From a virus: DNA of 64,000 nucleotides. Numbering within the stretch: the stretch's first letter is position 1; the number at the start of each line of letters is the position of its first letter. Below are positions 34,306-40,819 of this stretch, in pieces. The stretch is from positions 1-64,000 of IMG/VR virus record IMGVR_UViG_3300036715_002842; one strand, given 5' to 3'. Both the position numbers and the translations under genes were made by a program. Under the pieces are notes generated by a model. It was not told the origin of the DNA. It made no database searches and saw only the letters and a program-made list of their open reading frames with translations.

Positions 34306-34587
34306 TGGTGCGCCCGGCCGGAATCGAACCGGCACGCTCTTACGAACAACAGATTTTCATCCTACTTCATGTTGCCATGACCGTTTCCGTTGTAGGCTGG
34401 ACTATCCCTTGACCTTATCCGAGGACTTAGGCCCCCACCGTCTAGTCTCTACACCTTCCTATTTCTAGGCTTGGCTCGGGATTGTCCTAAGGAGTTTCCC
34501 CGAATTTGATGGGATTCACGCTGGAGGTTTCCGACCCAGGTGCTCAAATCATAAGTCTGTGGCGTCTACCAGTTCCGCCACGGGCGC
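34306..34587 (-). tRNA. tRNA-Leu(TAA) interrupted by a group I intron
   Basis: Exon 1 (34587-34553) has acceptor GCGCCCG and ends CAGACTT. Exon 2 (34357-34306) begins AAAATCTG and ends CGGGCGC-A-CCA. The joined loop CTTAAAA gives anticodon TAA; the acceptor stem is perfect and the variable arm is class II. The break is after U34, the classical position of the cyanobacterial and plastid trnL intron. Confidence 0.92.
34358..34552 (-). mobile_element. Group I intron (cyanobacterial trnL-like), 195 nt
   Basis: The intron follows U34, starts ATGATTTGAGC and ends in G (GGATG). Core elements are present: AATCCCGAGCCAAGCC (34483-34468, P/Q), GACTAGACGG (34447-34438, R) and AAGGGATAGTCC (34410-34399, S). 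The 5' end, P/Q and R regions and 3' boundary closely follow the Anabaena tRNA-Leu intron as I know it. It has no ORF. Confidence 0.88.
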
Positions 34588-34716
34588 AAAAGTTAGGGCT
34601 CGCTACGACACTTCCCACCTATCGATGGATCAACATGCCACCGGGTCTTACGGCCACACCTAACACAACCTCCGATTTACCCAAGATAATCGGTTTAAAA
34701 TACTGCTTGGGGCAGT

Positions 34717-34804
34717 TGGAGCGGGAGATGGGACTTGAACCCACGATGGACTTTCGTCACGTCAGCTTGGAAGGCTGATGCCTTAACCACTAGGCTACAC
34801 CCGC
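34717..34804 (-). tRNA. tRNA-Gly(TCC) with hairpin in the variable region
   Basis: Acceptor GCGGGTG/CTCCCGC with one T-T mismatch, perfect stem TCAGC/GCTGA, loop CTTCCAA, U73, CCA encoded. The variable region is 17 nt and holds a GAC-GAAA-GTC hairpin, whereas bacterial Gly tRNAs have 4-5 nt. The preceding gap 34588-34716 holds only small hairpins such as CCGATT/AATCGG. Confidence 0.85.
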
Positions 34805-34939
34805 TTTGGAGAAACCTGGAAAATTTCATCCAGATTTCAAGGTAGAAGGAAAATTTGTGGCAACGTGATGACATTCGCTACTACGTATCCCCAAGCCTAA
34901 CACTCTAGGTAGCTTGGTTTATGTCAAGAGGACTTTTAT

Positions 34940-35308
34940 TGGTGGAGGTGGGGGAAATCGAATCCCCGTCCGAAAAGCTTCAGAAGGTAATTCATTCACA
35001 GGCTTAGTTCGAATCTAGTGACCTCTGTGGAGGATCGAACAACTCCAATCGAGGACTTGTTCCTTTGTCTCAACTGGAAGCCAGGAACACTCTTCCAATC
35101 CAGTTTATCTCTTCACCTCAGCAGGACGAATCCACCCTCGGATCTGATGCAACTAGGCTACTAAACGATCACCTAGAGGTTGCTGCTTACGCAGCCTGGA
35201 GAAAACGATCGTTTTCGGCAGTTGTGTTTGTTGGGCTTTTTAGGAGGCCAGCCCACCTCCGCCTGCACTACACTCCGGATTAGCCATCCGTCGAAACCTG
35301 GCACCCCC
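34940..35308 (-). ncRNA. ssrA: tmRNA
   Basis: This 369-nt RNA begins GGGGGTG and ends CACCTCC-A-CCA, a tRNA-Ala-like acceptor with G3-U70. It has the T arm GGGGA-TTCGATT-TCCCC and the 5' GTTTCGACGG segment. The tag frame ends ...T-A-E-N-D-R-F-L-Q-A-A then TAA (35219-35187), with the stop in a GCTGC-GTAA-GCAGC hairpin as usual. The tag ends QAA rather than the common LAA. tmRNA rescues stalled ribosomes and marks peptides for proteolysis. Confidence 0.93.
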
Positions 35309-35441
35309 AAGAGTTGGATTGGCTTGTAGGACCAATCCTGAGAGATCGTTACATTTGGTTTGCACCTACTAACGATTCACACCTTAGCACCGGTTCACCT
35401 TCCACCGAAAGGTTCCCCAAGTTGCTTAGACCTGGGAATTG

Positions 35442-35512
35442 TAGGTCCAGAGGGTATCGAACCCTCTTCCTCGCCTTAAAAGGGCGATGCTTCACCTTAA
35501 AGCTTTGGACCC
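35442..35512 (-). tRNA. tRNA-Lys(TTT)
   Basis: Acceptor GGGTCCA/TGGACCT, perfect stem TCGCC/GGCGA, loop CTTTTAA, 4-nt variable loop. The genomic 3' sequence after A73 is CAA, so CCA is not fully encoded. Confidence 0.9.
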
Positions 35513-35605
35513 GTTTGATGGGGATAGGAGGCAATGACCCATTCGGAGCCGCCTACCGTTAACCCATGCTGGACCCCACGGTCAGACCAGCATGCCCAAG
35601 ATTCA

Positions 35606-35678
35606 GACCAAAGAGTGGGTTCGAACCACTGTCCTCCCCAGACGTGCTGGGCGCTCTGACCGGCTGAGCTACCTTGGT
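35606..35678 (-). tRNA. tRNA-like gene with abnormal anticodon arm
   Basis: Acceptor ACCAAGG/CTTTGGT, D stem GCTC/GAGC and T arm AGTGG-TTCGAAC-CCACT are good. The anticodon arm folds best as CCCAG-CACGT-CTGGG with a 5-nt loop. A 7-nt loop lacks U33 and costs pairs. The anticodon cannot be assigned, so it may be defective. Confidence 0.5.
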
Positions 35679-35730
35679 CCTTTCCAGCTAGTGCACTAGC
35701 GTCAACAAGCCCGGATGTGGGTCTAGAACT

Positions 35731-35938
35731 CCACGGGGCTTGCAGGGAACTGATTGGTGGTAGCCCGATCCTCTGCTACTGAGCAAGTTGACCGGCACCT
35801 CATCGGGATGACGACCAACTGGCACCGAAGTGCACCACGGGGCTTGCAGGGAACTGATTGGTGGTAGCCCGATCCTCTGCTACTGAGCAAGTTGACCGGC
35901 ACCTCATCGGGATGACGACCAACTGGCACCGAAGTGCA
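35731..35938 (-). repeat. Perfect 104-bp tandem duplication in the RNA array
   Basis: 35731-35834 and 35835-35938 look identical. Each unit holds helices such as GTAGC/GCTAC within CTTGC/GCAAG and a TCAT-CGGG-ATGA hairpin, plus a D-arm-like TTGCTCAGTAGCAGAGG. It is not a full tRNA. Probably a duplicated structured RNA of unknown role. Confidence 0.7.
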
Positions 35939-35946
35939 CCAAAGAA

Positions 35947-36084
35947 CTACTTCACTCCCTCCTTTCTCCGGAGCAGCTCGAACTTCGCTGCCGCGGCCAG
36001 AAGGGATCCTGACTGAACCACCGCCTGCAACTGCGAGACGGTCATCCTACGCACGCTCTCTGCGTGCTTGCTTGATTGTGCCAT
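35947..36084 (-). CDS. Small helical protein, 45 aa
   Basis: ATG 36084 follows a consensus AGGAGG. The sequence (MAQSSKHAESVRRMTVSQLQAVVQSG...AKFELLRRKEGVK) is helical and basic. Codons are GC-rich, as in other well-expressed phage genes. It lies amid RNA genes. Its SD abuts a perfect 11-bp palindrome and a 6-residue upstream ORF, so translation is probably regulated. Function unknown. Confidence 0.65.
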   Translation of the reverse strand: MAQSSKHAESVRRMTVSQLQAVVQSGSLLAAAAKFELLRRKEGVK

Positions 36085-36093
36085 GGGGCACCT

Positions 36094-36116
36094 CCTTCCA
36101 ACAAGTTGTTGGAAGG
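36094..36116 (-). promoter_or_regulatory. Perfect 11-bp inverted repeat at the SD of gene 36084
   Basis: CCTTCCAACAA-C-TTGTTGGAAGG on the minus strand. The right arm runs into the AGGAGG SD (36096-36091), so folding would block initiation. The 1-nt loop makes a DNA operator equally possible. Confidence 0.5.
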
Positions 36117-36118
36117 TC

Positions 36119-36139
36119 TTACGTGTCTGCGTACCTCAT
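36119..36139 (-). CDS. Possible leader peptide MRYADT
   Basis: AAAGGAGCAACG-ATG followed by five codons and TAA, ending 2 nt before the 36094-36116 palindrome. SD and spacing are good. A ribosome on it could alter the hairpin ahead of gene 36084. Confidence 0.35.
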   Translation of the reverse strand: MRYADT

Positions 36140-36166
36140 CGTTGCTCCTTTTGGAAAAGTGGAAGG

Positions 36167-36228
36167 ATCGGGTTCGGTGTTATTTCACCCTCCAGGTCGT
36201 GTAACGTCCTAGGGAAGTCCCACCCGAT
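36167..36228 (-). ncRNA. 62-nt cloverleaf-like RNA, not a tRNA
   Basis: A perfect 7-bp closing stem ATCGGGT/ACCCGAT encloses three hairpins: GGGA-CT-TCCC, AGGaCGT-TAC-ACGaCCT and GGTG-AAATAA-CACC. This is a compact four-way junction without tRNA invariant bases. Located in the tRNA array. Function unknown. Confidence 0.5.
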
Positions 36229-36378
36229 TTCTTGAAGATATTTGGTTGGGGATTGGTGGCCACCGCACCCCAACCTACCTGTCGGTCCTATTGCCGTGGA
36301 TCGTTCATTCCCAACCTCCACGAGGAGTAGGTCCTTTTCGTCCCTGTTGGCAGCGACCGGTCTGTGCCGGGCTCACCG

Positions 36379-36489
36379 CTAGTTCTGTGGAGTCAGGGCT
36401 CCAGACATCCCGAGGGGAATTTGCACGGGACGATCTTGTGTTACAGAAAGGTACGAGTAGGAGTTCGCAAAGCTCCATTCTCCACTCAT
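36379..36489 (-). CDS. Possible 36-aa protein
   Basis: ATG 36489 follows AGGA at 8 nt. The product MSGEWSFANSYSYLSVTQDR...GALTPQN is unrecognised and ends in TAG. The rest of 36229-36524 shows no convincing gene, only short helices such as CGTGGA/TCCACG. Weak support. Confidence 0.25.
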   Translation of the reverse strand: MSGEWSFANSYSYLSVTQDRPVQIPLGMSGALTPQN

Positions 36490-36524
36490 TGCGGAGATCC
36501 TGCACTTGGAGGTGATACTCGTAA

Positions 36525-36601
36525 TGGTCGGCTATGAGTGATTCGAACACTCGACCTTCGCGACCCAAACGCGACGCGCTACCAGGCTGCGCTAATAGCC
36601 G
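36525..36601 (-). tRNA. tRNA-Pro(TGG)
   Basis: Acceptor CGGCTAT/ATAGCCG with the C1-G72 pair of Pro tRNAs, perfect stem TCGCG/CGCGA, loop TTTGGGT, CCA encoded. Confidence 0.93.
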
Positions 36602-36798
36602 GGAGGACTCGGTTTTAGTGGAGTTGACTGGAACCCGACCCCGAGTCACCCAGTTGCGCTGCTCCGCTGGGATGCCGGAGGTATTCACCGCTTTCGCGGG
36701 GCGCTGGAGGTCCCCTCAGTCAGTGGGAACCGGGGTCTAACACCTGATGCGCTTTTCGCTCTTGGGCCGCTTTTCATGACCGTTCAGGCAGTTACCTT
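36602..36798 (-). other. Structured non-coding spacer in the tRNA array
   Basis: No convincing gene. It contains a 7-bp closing stem GACTCGG/CCGAGTC (36606-36612 with 36641-36647) around a GGGTTCCAGTC segment, and a CCGC-GAAA-GCGG hairpin. It may encode another structured RNA. Confidence 0.3.
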
Positions 36799-36872
36799 TG
36801 GTTAGGGTGGTAGGATTCGAACCTACGAGGGGAGCGTCAAAGACTCCTGGTTTACCGCTAGCCTACACCCCA
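36799..36872 (-). tRNA. tRNA-Gln(TTG)
   Basis: Acceptor TGGGGTG/CACCCTA with the weak U1-A72 pair of Gln tRNAs, stem GGAGT/GCTCC, loop CTTTGAC, CCA encoded. It is the first tRNA after the array promoter. Confidence 0.93.
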
Positions 36873-36999
36873 ATGGTTGGTGACTTTAGGAAAGCCACCA
36901 GAACCCTCAAAGGATGCCCTGAAGCATCGTTTGGATGGTAAATGCATTATTCGGTTGTCAGAGATCTGTTACTTGACCGAAGTCAAACTCAACTCATAA

Positions 37000-37028
37000 A
37001 GGATAGGGTTGAGGGTAAAAATTGTCAA
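37000..37028 (-). promoter_or_regulatory. Promoter of the tRNA array
   Basis: TTGACA (37028-37023), a 17-nt spacer and TATCCT (37005-37000) on the minus strand, 130 nt before tRNA-Gln. The -35 context CCTTGACAATTTTT matches the early promoter class. Between it and the tRNA lies TTGAC-TTCG-GTCAA. Confidence 0.75.
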
Positions 37029-37050
37029 GGCTGAAAAATTGCGGTCCCAC

Positions 37051-37076
37051 AAAATTAAACCCCGGTTTTGCCGAGG
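37051..37076 (-). terminator. Rho-independent terminator
   Basis: Minus-strand stem CCTCGG/CCGGGG with loop CAAAA, followed by TTTAATTTT. It ends transcription from upstream before the tRNA promoter. Confidence 0.7.
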
Positions 37077-37100
37077 TCCGTGGGAAAGATCAGAATGCCT

Positions 37101-37157
37101 TTACCAGGACCCGGGAGACCCTTTTGTTAATCTTCCTTGTGGTAGACATACGAACAT
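37101..37157 (-). CDS. Possible 18-aa peptide in a minimal transcription unit
   Basis: AGAGGTAATCC precedes ATG 37157; the peptide is MFVCLPQGRLTKGSPGSW. A second overlapping frame (MSTTRKINKRVSRVLVKAF) is also possible. It lies between its own promoter and the terminator, so the unit could instead be a small RNA. Confidence 0.3.
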   Translation of the reverse strand: MFVCLPQGRLTKGSPGSW

Positions 37158-37176
37158 GGATTACCTCTTCTTAAAA

Positions 37177-37204
37177 AGTATAACCGTCTTTTTGAAAAAT
37201 GCAA
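37177..37204 (-). promoter_or_regulatory. Promoter of the minimal unit
   Basis: TTGCAT (37204-37199), a 16-nt spacer and TATACT (37182-37177) on the minus strand. Confidence 0.6.
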
Positions 37205-37225
37205 GGGAAATCTTTACCTCAACTT

Positions 37226-37537
37226 TTACCGACGGAAATAGTTCTCGTCCTTCAGCAGAGAATGCTCTCCACCATCAGGTCCGATTGCGAAGACGCCATC
37301 AAGAGGGGCGCCACCAGTCAGGACCTGAACATTCCCGAAGGTCTGTCCAGCAGGTGCCTTGACCGCGTACTTCCGTCCATTGAGAACAATGGAAACGATC
37401 CGGTTACCATCCACATCCTTCGACTTCTTCAGGTGCTCTTCGAAGTGAGTGAGGTACTTGTCGGAGATATAGACATGGGAGACTGGGTATCCCTGGCCTT
37501 CGTATTCCTTGAGAGCTAAGCTAATCTGCTGAAGCAT
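37226..37537 (-). CDS. Hypothetical protein, 103 aa
   Basis: Unrecognised. GGAGG precedes ATG 37537. The N-terminal half is helical (LQQISLALKEYE) and the C-terminal half beta-rich and Gly-rich (GNRIVSIVLNGRKYAVKAPAGQTF). It is the last gene of the 37.2-45 kb virion-type operon, which argues for a structural or assembly role. Confidence 0.65.
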   Translation of the reverse strand: MLQQISLALKEYEGQGYPVSHVYISDKYLTHFEEHLKKSKDVDGNRIVSIVLNGRKYAVKAPAGQTFGNVQVLTGGAPLDGVFAIGPDGGEHSLLKDENYFRR

Positions 37538-37563
37538 GTGGCCTCCAGATTAGATAACCGTAT

Positions 37564-38097
37564 TTACACGTTCTCGATTTTACGAAGATGTTGGATGGTC
37601 TTCTGAAGATCCCCTTTGCCCCACTCACGCATCGCATCAATTCCATGATCACGATCTGATGGTGTTCTTAGGGTTTTCAAGAAGGAGTCAAATTCATTGT
37701 ACATCTTCTCGTAGTGCGGATCTGTAATGCCAATCACTTCGTTTGATTTTGACCATAGATCGTAGCTGTTCAGATCGGTGATGAGCTTGTCTATGGCACT
37801 AGACTGAGTTCGGAAACCAGCGGTTTTACCAATGGATCGAACTATTTGATCATACTTGTAATCGTATAGAAATTCTGGATCGTTGAGGCGTTTACGTACC
37901 ACTTCCTTGAATTCTGGTTTTTCTTTCCACTCAGTCCAGGCTTTACCATTCTCCGGCGTTACAATGCTGAAACCTTCCCGACTGGAGTCCCCCTCCGCAT
38001 CGGTGACCTTGAATGCCTTGCCGTAAAGCTTATCGAAGTCAAGATGTACACGGTTCCCAGACTGAGTTCGGAAACCAGCTACAATCCGCAGCTTCAT
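37564..38097 (-). CDS. Hypothetical protein with MKLRIVAGFRTQS N-terminus, 177 aa
   Basis: ATG 38097 overlaps the previous stop (TGATG). It opens MKLRIVAGFRTQS, and AGFRTQS recurs near residue 95 with a 21-bp perfect DNA repeat (37801-37821 and 38059-38079). The rest is charged and helical. The N-terminus belongs to the MK[LF]xIxA set. Function unknown. Confidence 0.65.
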   Translation of the reverse strand: MKLRIVAGFRTQSGNRVHLDFDKLYGKAFKVTDAEGDSSREGFSIVTPENGKAWTEWKEKPEFKEVVRKRLNDPEFLYDYKYDQIVRSIGKTAGFRTQSSAIDKLITDLNSYDLWSKSNEVIGITDPHYEKMYNEFDSFLKTLRTPSDRDHGIDAMREWGKGDLQKTIQHLRKIENV

Positions 38098-38423
38098 CAC
38101 TGCACCGTTGGAGATTTGATGGTGTAACCATCTCGATGCGAATCCACTTCCCAACCCAGATTCTTGAAGTAATCCAGGACAGCAGGGTCCTCATTCGTAT
38201 CAAAGAAGATCACGAACTTCCCACCCTCAAGATGGGCCGAGGTCGTCACCGGACGTAGATACTCAATCTCAACCGTTGTCTGCGTTCCCAGTCCAAAGTT
38301 CAGTTTCTCGATCTTAGGTGGCAGATGCATCTCGATTGGCATGGGGCAGTGGGACAGAATATCTTTGATGGTCCCAAAGGTGAGGGACTTAGGACGATCA
38401 GCTGCCACAATCTTGAACTTCAC
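38097..38423 (-). CDS. Hypothetical protein with MKFKIVAA N-terminus, 108 aa
   Basis: GTG 38423 is chosen over ATG 38444 because AGGAG lies 5 nt before it and it gives the shared MKFKIVAA start. The C-terminal part (GGKFVIFFDTNEDPAVLDYFKNLGWEV) looks like an alpha/beta domain. Coupled to the next gene by TGATG. Function unknown. Confidence 0.6.
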   Translation of the reverse strand: MKFKIVAADRPKSLTFGTIKDILSHCPMPIEMHLPPKIEKLNFGLGTQTTVEIEYLRPVTTSAHLEGGKFVIFFDTNEDPAVLDYFKNLGWEVDSHRDGYTIKSPTVQ

Positions 38424-38443
38424 TTGCTCTCCTCTTGGAGTCA

Positions 38444-38695
38444 TTATTGTAAGAAAACTTGATTCCCAAATAGGATAGCAGTAATGCCTTCTTTGAATGT
38501 TACTAAGCTCATATATTGATTGGGTGACGAGCTCTCTCTAGGACTACGGACTTGAGTAAACACTTCGATAGTTTCTATCGTTACATCTTGTTGAGTTCCA
38601 CCTTTAGTGAAGATACGGATTGAATCTCCGATGACAAAATTCTTATTTTGATATCGTAGATGCTCGCTTGTTTTCGCAACAATCTTCAGTTTCAT
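38444..38695 (-). CDS. Hypothetical protein with MKLKIVAK N-terminus, 83 aa
   Basis: ATG 38695 follows GAGGAGAAGGT and is preferred to ATG 38710. After MKLKIVAK the protein is beta-rich (FVIGDSIRIFTKGG, TIETIEVFT). Member of the shared N-terminal set; function unknown. Confidence 0.6.
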   Translation of the reverse strand: MKLKIVAKTSEHLRYQNKNFVIGDSIRIFTKGGTQQDVTIETIEVFTQVRSPRESSSPNQYMSLVTFKEGITAILFGNQVFLQ

Positions 38696-38706
38696 ACCTT
38701 CTCCTC

Positions 38707-39144
38707 TCACTTGCTTTCCTCTTGAAGCTGTAGAATCTGCTCTTCAGAGTAAGGGATTGCAACTACAGAATAGCCTTTTTCCTTGTCACCCAAGAACTTC
38801 ATCTTGATGGACTTGGGCACTGCGTAAGGTTTCAGGGGTGTACCAGATTTCAGATTCAGGTGGACCCAGTGCCCCTTGATCTCAGTGGTGAACATCCCGG
38901 GTAGAAGGGAGGTAGTCATCACCTGGAACATTGGCTCACATACGATCACTCCCTTGTGAATGGTGTAGGTCTCTGCGAGGAGCCTTACCGCCCAGAAGGT
39001 GTTGTTGTGGGACTTGGGGTCCAGTACCTTACTGTTACGATCCGGGAGAACTACCTTACCAAGAGTCCGAGAAATCAACGGAAAGGAGTTTGGATTAGTC
39101 GAATCGTACTTGTTGTTCTCAATGAACTTTATGATTGTGTACAT
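38707..39144 (-). CDS. Hypothetical protein, 145 aa
   Basis: Unrecognised beta-rich protein. The start overlaps the previous stop as TGATG, so it is coupled to the structural protein upstream. It is likely a virion or assembly component by location; no motif is seen. Confidence 0.65.
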   Translation of the reverse strand: MYTIIKFIENNKYDSTNPNSFPLISRTLGKVVLPDRNSKVLDPKSHNNTFWAVRLLAETYTIHKGVIVCEPMFQVMTTSLLPGMFTTEIKGHWVHLNLKSGTPLKPYAVPKSIKMKFLGDKEKGYSVVAIPYSEEQILQLQEESK

Positions 39145-39968
39145 CAGAAGAGCCTGGTCCGGTCGATAGCAATCTCGGAGATGTTTACTGCTGGAACTCC
39201 GGAGACTTGTAATTTGAGGATGTCACTGAAAGAGTAAGCCCTGAAGGGATACACCAGTGTTTGGGTTGTGTAACTTGTTGCGGAGAAGCTCATGTTGGTC
39301 TTGATGGTTGTTGAATTTCCATTCTCAAAGGTCTTGAGAGCTTCTACGCTCAGAACCGCTGGCGCATCCCCACGTGCAGTGATTCGAATGCTTGAGATGT
39401 AACGATCTTTGTTCTCTGGAATTTTCAGGTAGAAGGCGCTGTCCGTATTCTTGAAGTTACGGAATAGAATCCCATCAGTGTAGCTGAGATCCACGATGGG
39501 AGTATAGATCTGTGGGAAAGGTGGTACCAAGATTTCTGGAGCGTCTAGGGACCTCTGACCCAAGTCCACTACTGTGAAGATGTTACCGACCTTCTGAATC
39601 CACGCAAGAGGCATGCGAACCAGATTGGTGATGTTCGTTAGTGCATCCGCGGCAACCTTGTTCTGAACAACTTCGTATCTAACCTCGTCGTTCATCATCC
39701 CAGGCTCAATCAGCCGGGTAGCGATCAGGGTTGCCCAGTAATCTCCAGTTCCAGGTTCTACGAGCTGGATCTTGACTGGTTCTGTCTCACCGATGACCAT
39801 TCCATCTGGCAGGATCATGTAGCCTGGAGCGATGGTCAAGGTCATGTCTGTGGTATTCAGATAAGTAGTGAGCCCGTACTTAACCCCAGGCTCGGAGTTC
39901 GCCTTCACCATAAAGAGAAGGTTTTCCTGCGTTAAATCGTCTTGAAAACCAATGAAGCGCTTTTGCAT
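39144..39968 (-). CDS. Putative virion (baseplate or fibre-base) protein, 274 aa
   Basis: It starts MQKRFIGFQDDLTQENLL. TLTIAPGYMILPDGMVIGETEPVKI resembles the segment of fibre-base proteins that gives a default position or identity domain. The C-terminal half is a beta-sandwich-like region (YISSIRITARGDAPAVLSVEALKTF). No exact family. Location among giant structural genes supports a virion role. Confidence 0.6.
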   Translation of the reverse strand: MQKRFIGFQDDLTQENLLFMVKANSEPGVKYGLTTYLNTTDMTLTIAPGYMILPDGMVIGETEPVKIQLVEPGTGDYWATLIATRLIEPGMMNDEVRYEVVQNKVAADALTNITNLVRMPLAWIQKVGNIFTVVDLGQRSLDAPEILVPPFPQIYTPIVDLSYTDGILFRNFKNTDSAFYLKIPENKDRYISSIRITARGDAPAVLSVEALKTFENGNSTTIKTNMSFSATSYTTQTLVYPFRAYSFSDILKLQVSGVPAVNISEIAIDRTRLF

Positions 39969-39969
39969 G

Positions 39970-40383
39970 TTACTCTTCTAGGAGAAGTTTAGAATTGATG
40001 GCGGCGCTAGAAAGGGCTTTCCGAAGACTGTCTACTACCTTGGGATCCCCGGTTACCTGCTGGGCCAGAGTCATGCACTCCTTCAACTTGAAGTTGAGTT
40101 GGATTGCTCTTTGATCCAGTCGGATGGCAGCGATCTTGGTGGATTCGATTTCTGAGAGAAAGTCACTCAGCCACTGATGAACCCGATCCGATAGGGCTCT
40201 GGATGGGGTGGAAGAATGAAGATCAATTTCCAGATCGGACTGCACATCATAGAGATGCTCCAGTCGCTTTCCATTGGCTGGAGTCTCTTCCGAACTCTCG
40301 ATACGCTTGATCTCTTTCCGGATGTAGGAAAGAACCTTGCGAACCTCGGATTTGTCCGAACCAGCCTTGATCCGAAACTTCAT
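39970..40383 (-). CDS. Hypothetical helical protein with MKFRIKAG N-terminus, 137 aa
   Basis: ATG 40383 overlaps the previous stop (TAATG). Apart from the shared MKFRIKAG start it is almost all helix, with coiled-coil periodicity and Lys/Glu-rich segments. Function unknown. Confidence 0.6.
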   Translation of the reverse strand: MKFRIKAGSDKSEVRKVLSYIRKEIKRIESSEETPANGKRLEHLYDVQSDLEIDLHSSTPSRALSDRVHQWLSDFLSEIESTKIAAIRLDQRAIQLNFKLKECMTLAQQVTGDPKVVDSLRKALSSAAINSKLLLEE

Positions 40384-40766
40384 TACAGCACCGTGTCGTA
40401 GTTGGTGGCGTACATGTCCGACAAGCCCTTCCACTGGGAAACCGCTTCTGTCAGCTTGACCAGATTTACATCGCAGAATGTCTTGGCGGCAAGAGCGGGA
40501 TCCGGGGTTTCCGCGGTTACCTTGAACACTCTCATATAGGTAACCTCGGTCGAGTTGGAAGGATCGATCACGAGATTGATGGGTTCTAGGCTGAAGTTGC
40601 AAGCCGGGGCGCCACCGCCAGCATCGGCAGCAAAAGCGCCACCAAAGTTGACGGTCATGGAACCGTACTTGGTAGCCTGTACCTTTTCACTGGACGAGAA
40701 GTTGTTGATCTCGACATTGGCCTTGACTGCTCCGCCCTCGACCGATGTCCAAAGTTTCACTCGCAT
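40383..40766 (-). CDS. Hypothetical virion-type protein, 127 aa
   Basis: GAGGTGG precedes ATG 40766. The protein is beta-rich with a Gly/Ala-rich loop (GGAFAADAGGGAPACNF). It is co-transcribed with the giant gene upstream. Unrecognised. Confidence 0.6.
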   Translation of the reverse strand: MRVKLWTSVEGGAVKANVEINNFSSSEKVQATKYGSMTVNFGGAFAADAGGGAPACNFSLEPINLVIDPSNSTEVTYMRVFKVTAETPDPALAAKTFCDVNLVKLTEAVSQWKGLSDMYATNYDTVL

Positions 40767-40819
40767 GAGCCACCTCTTTTAATATTCTGGGAGAAAATCA
40801 CTCTTTTGTTGAATTTGAG

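Noticed and set aside
35723-35929. 68-codon minus frame in the tandem repeat
   Set aside because: Product of the 104-bp duplication, no SD, repetitive nonsense-like sequence.
36305-36688. 127-codon minus frame spanning tRNA-Pro
   Set aside because: Runs through a confident tRNA gene, so coding is unlikely.
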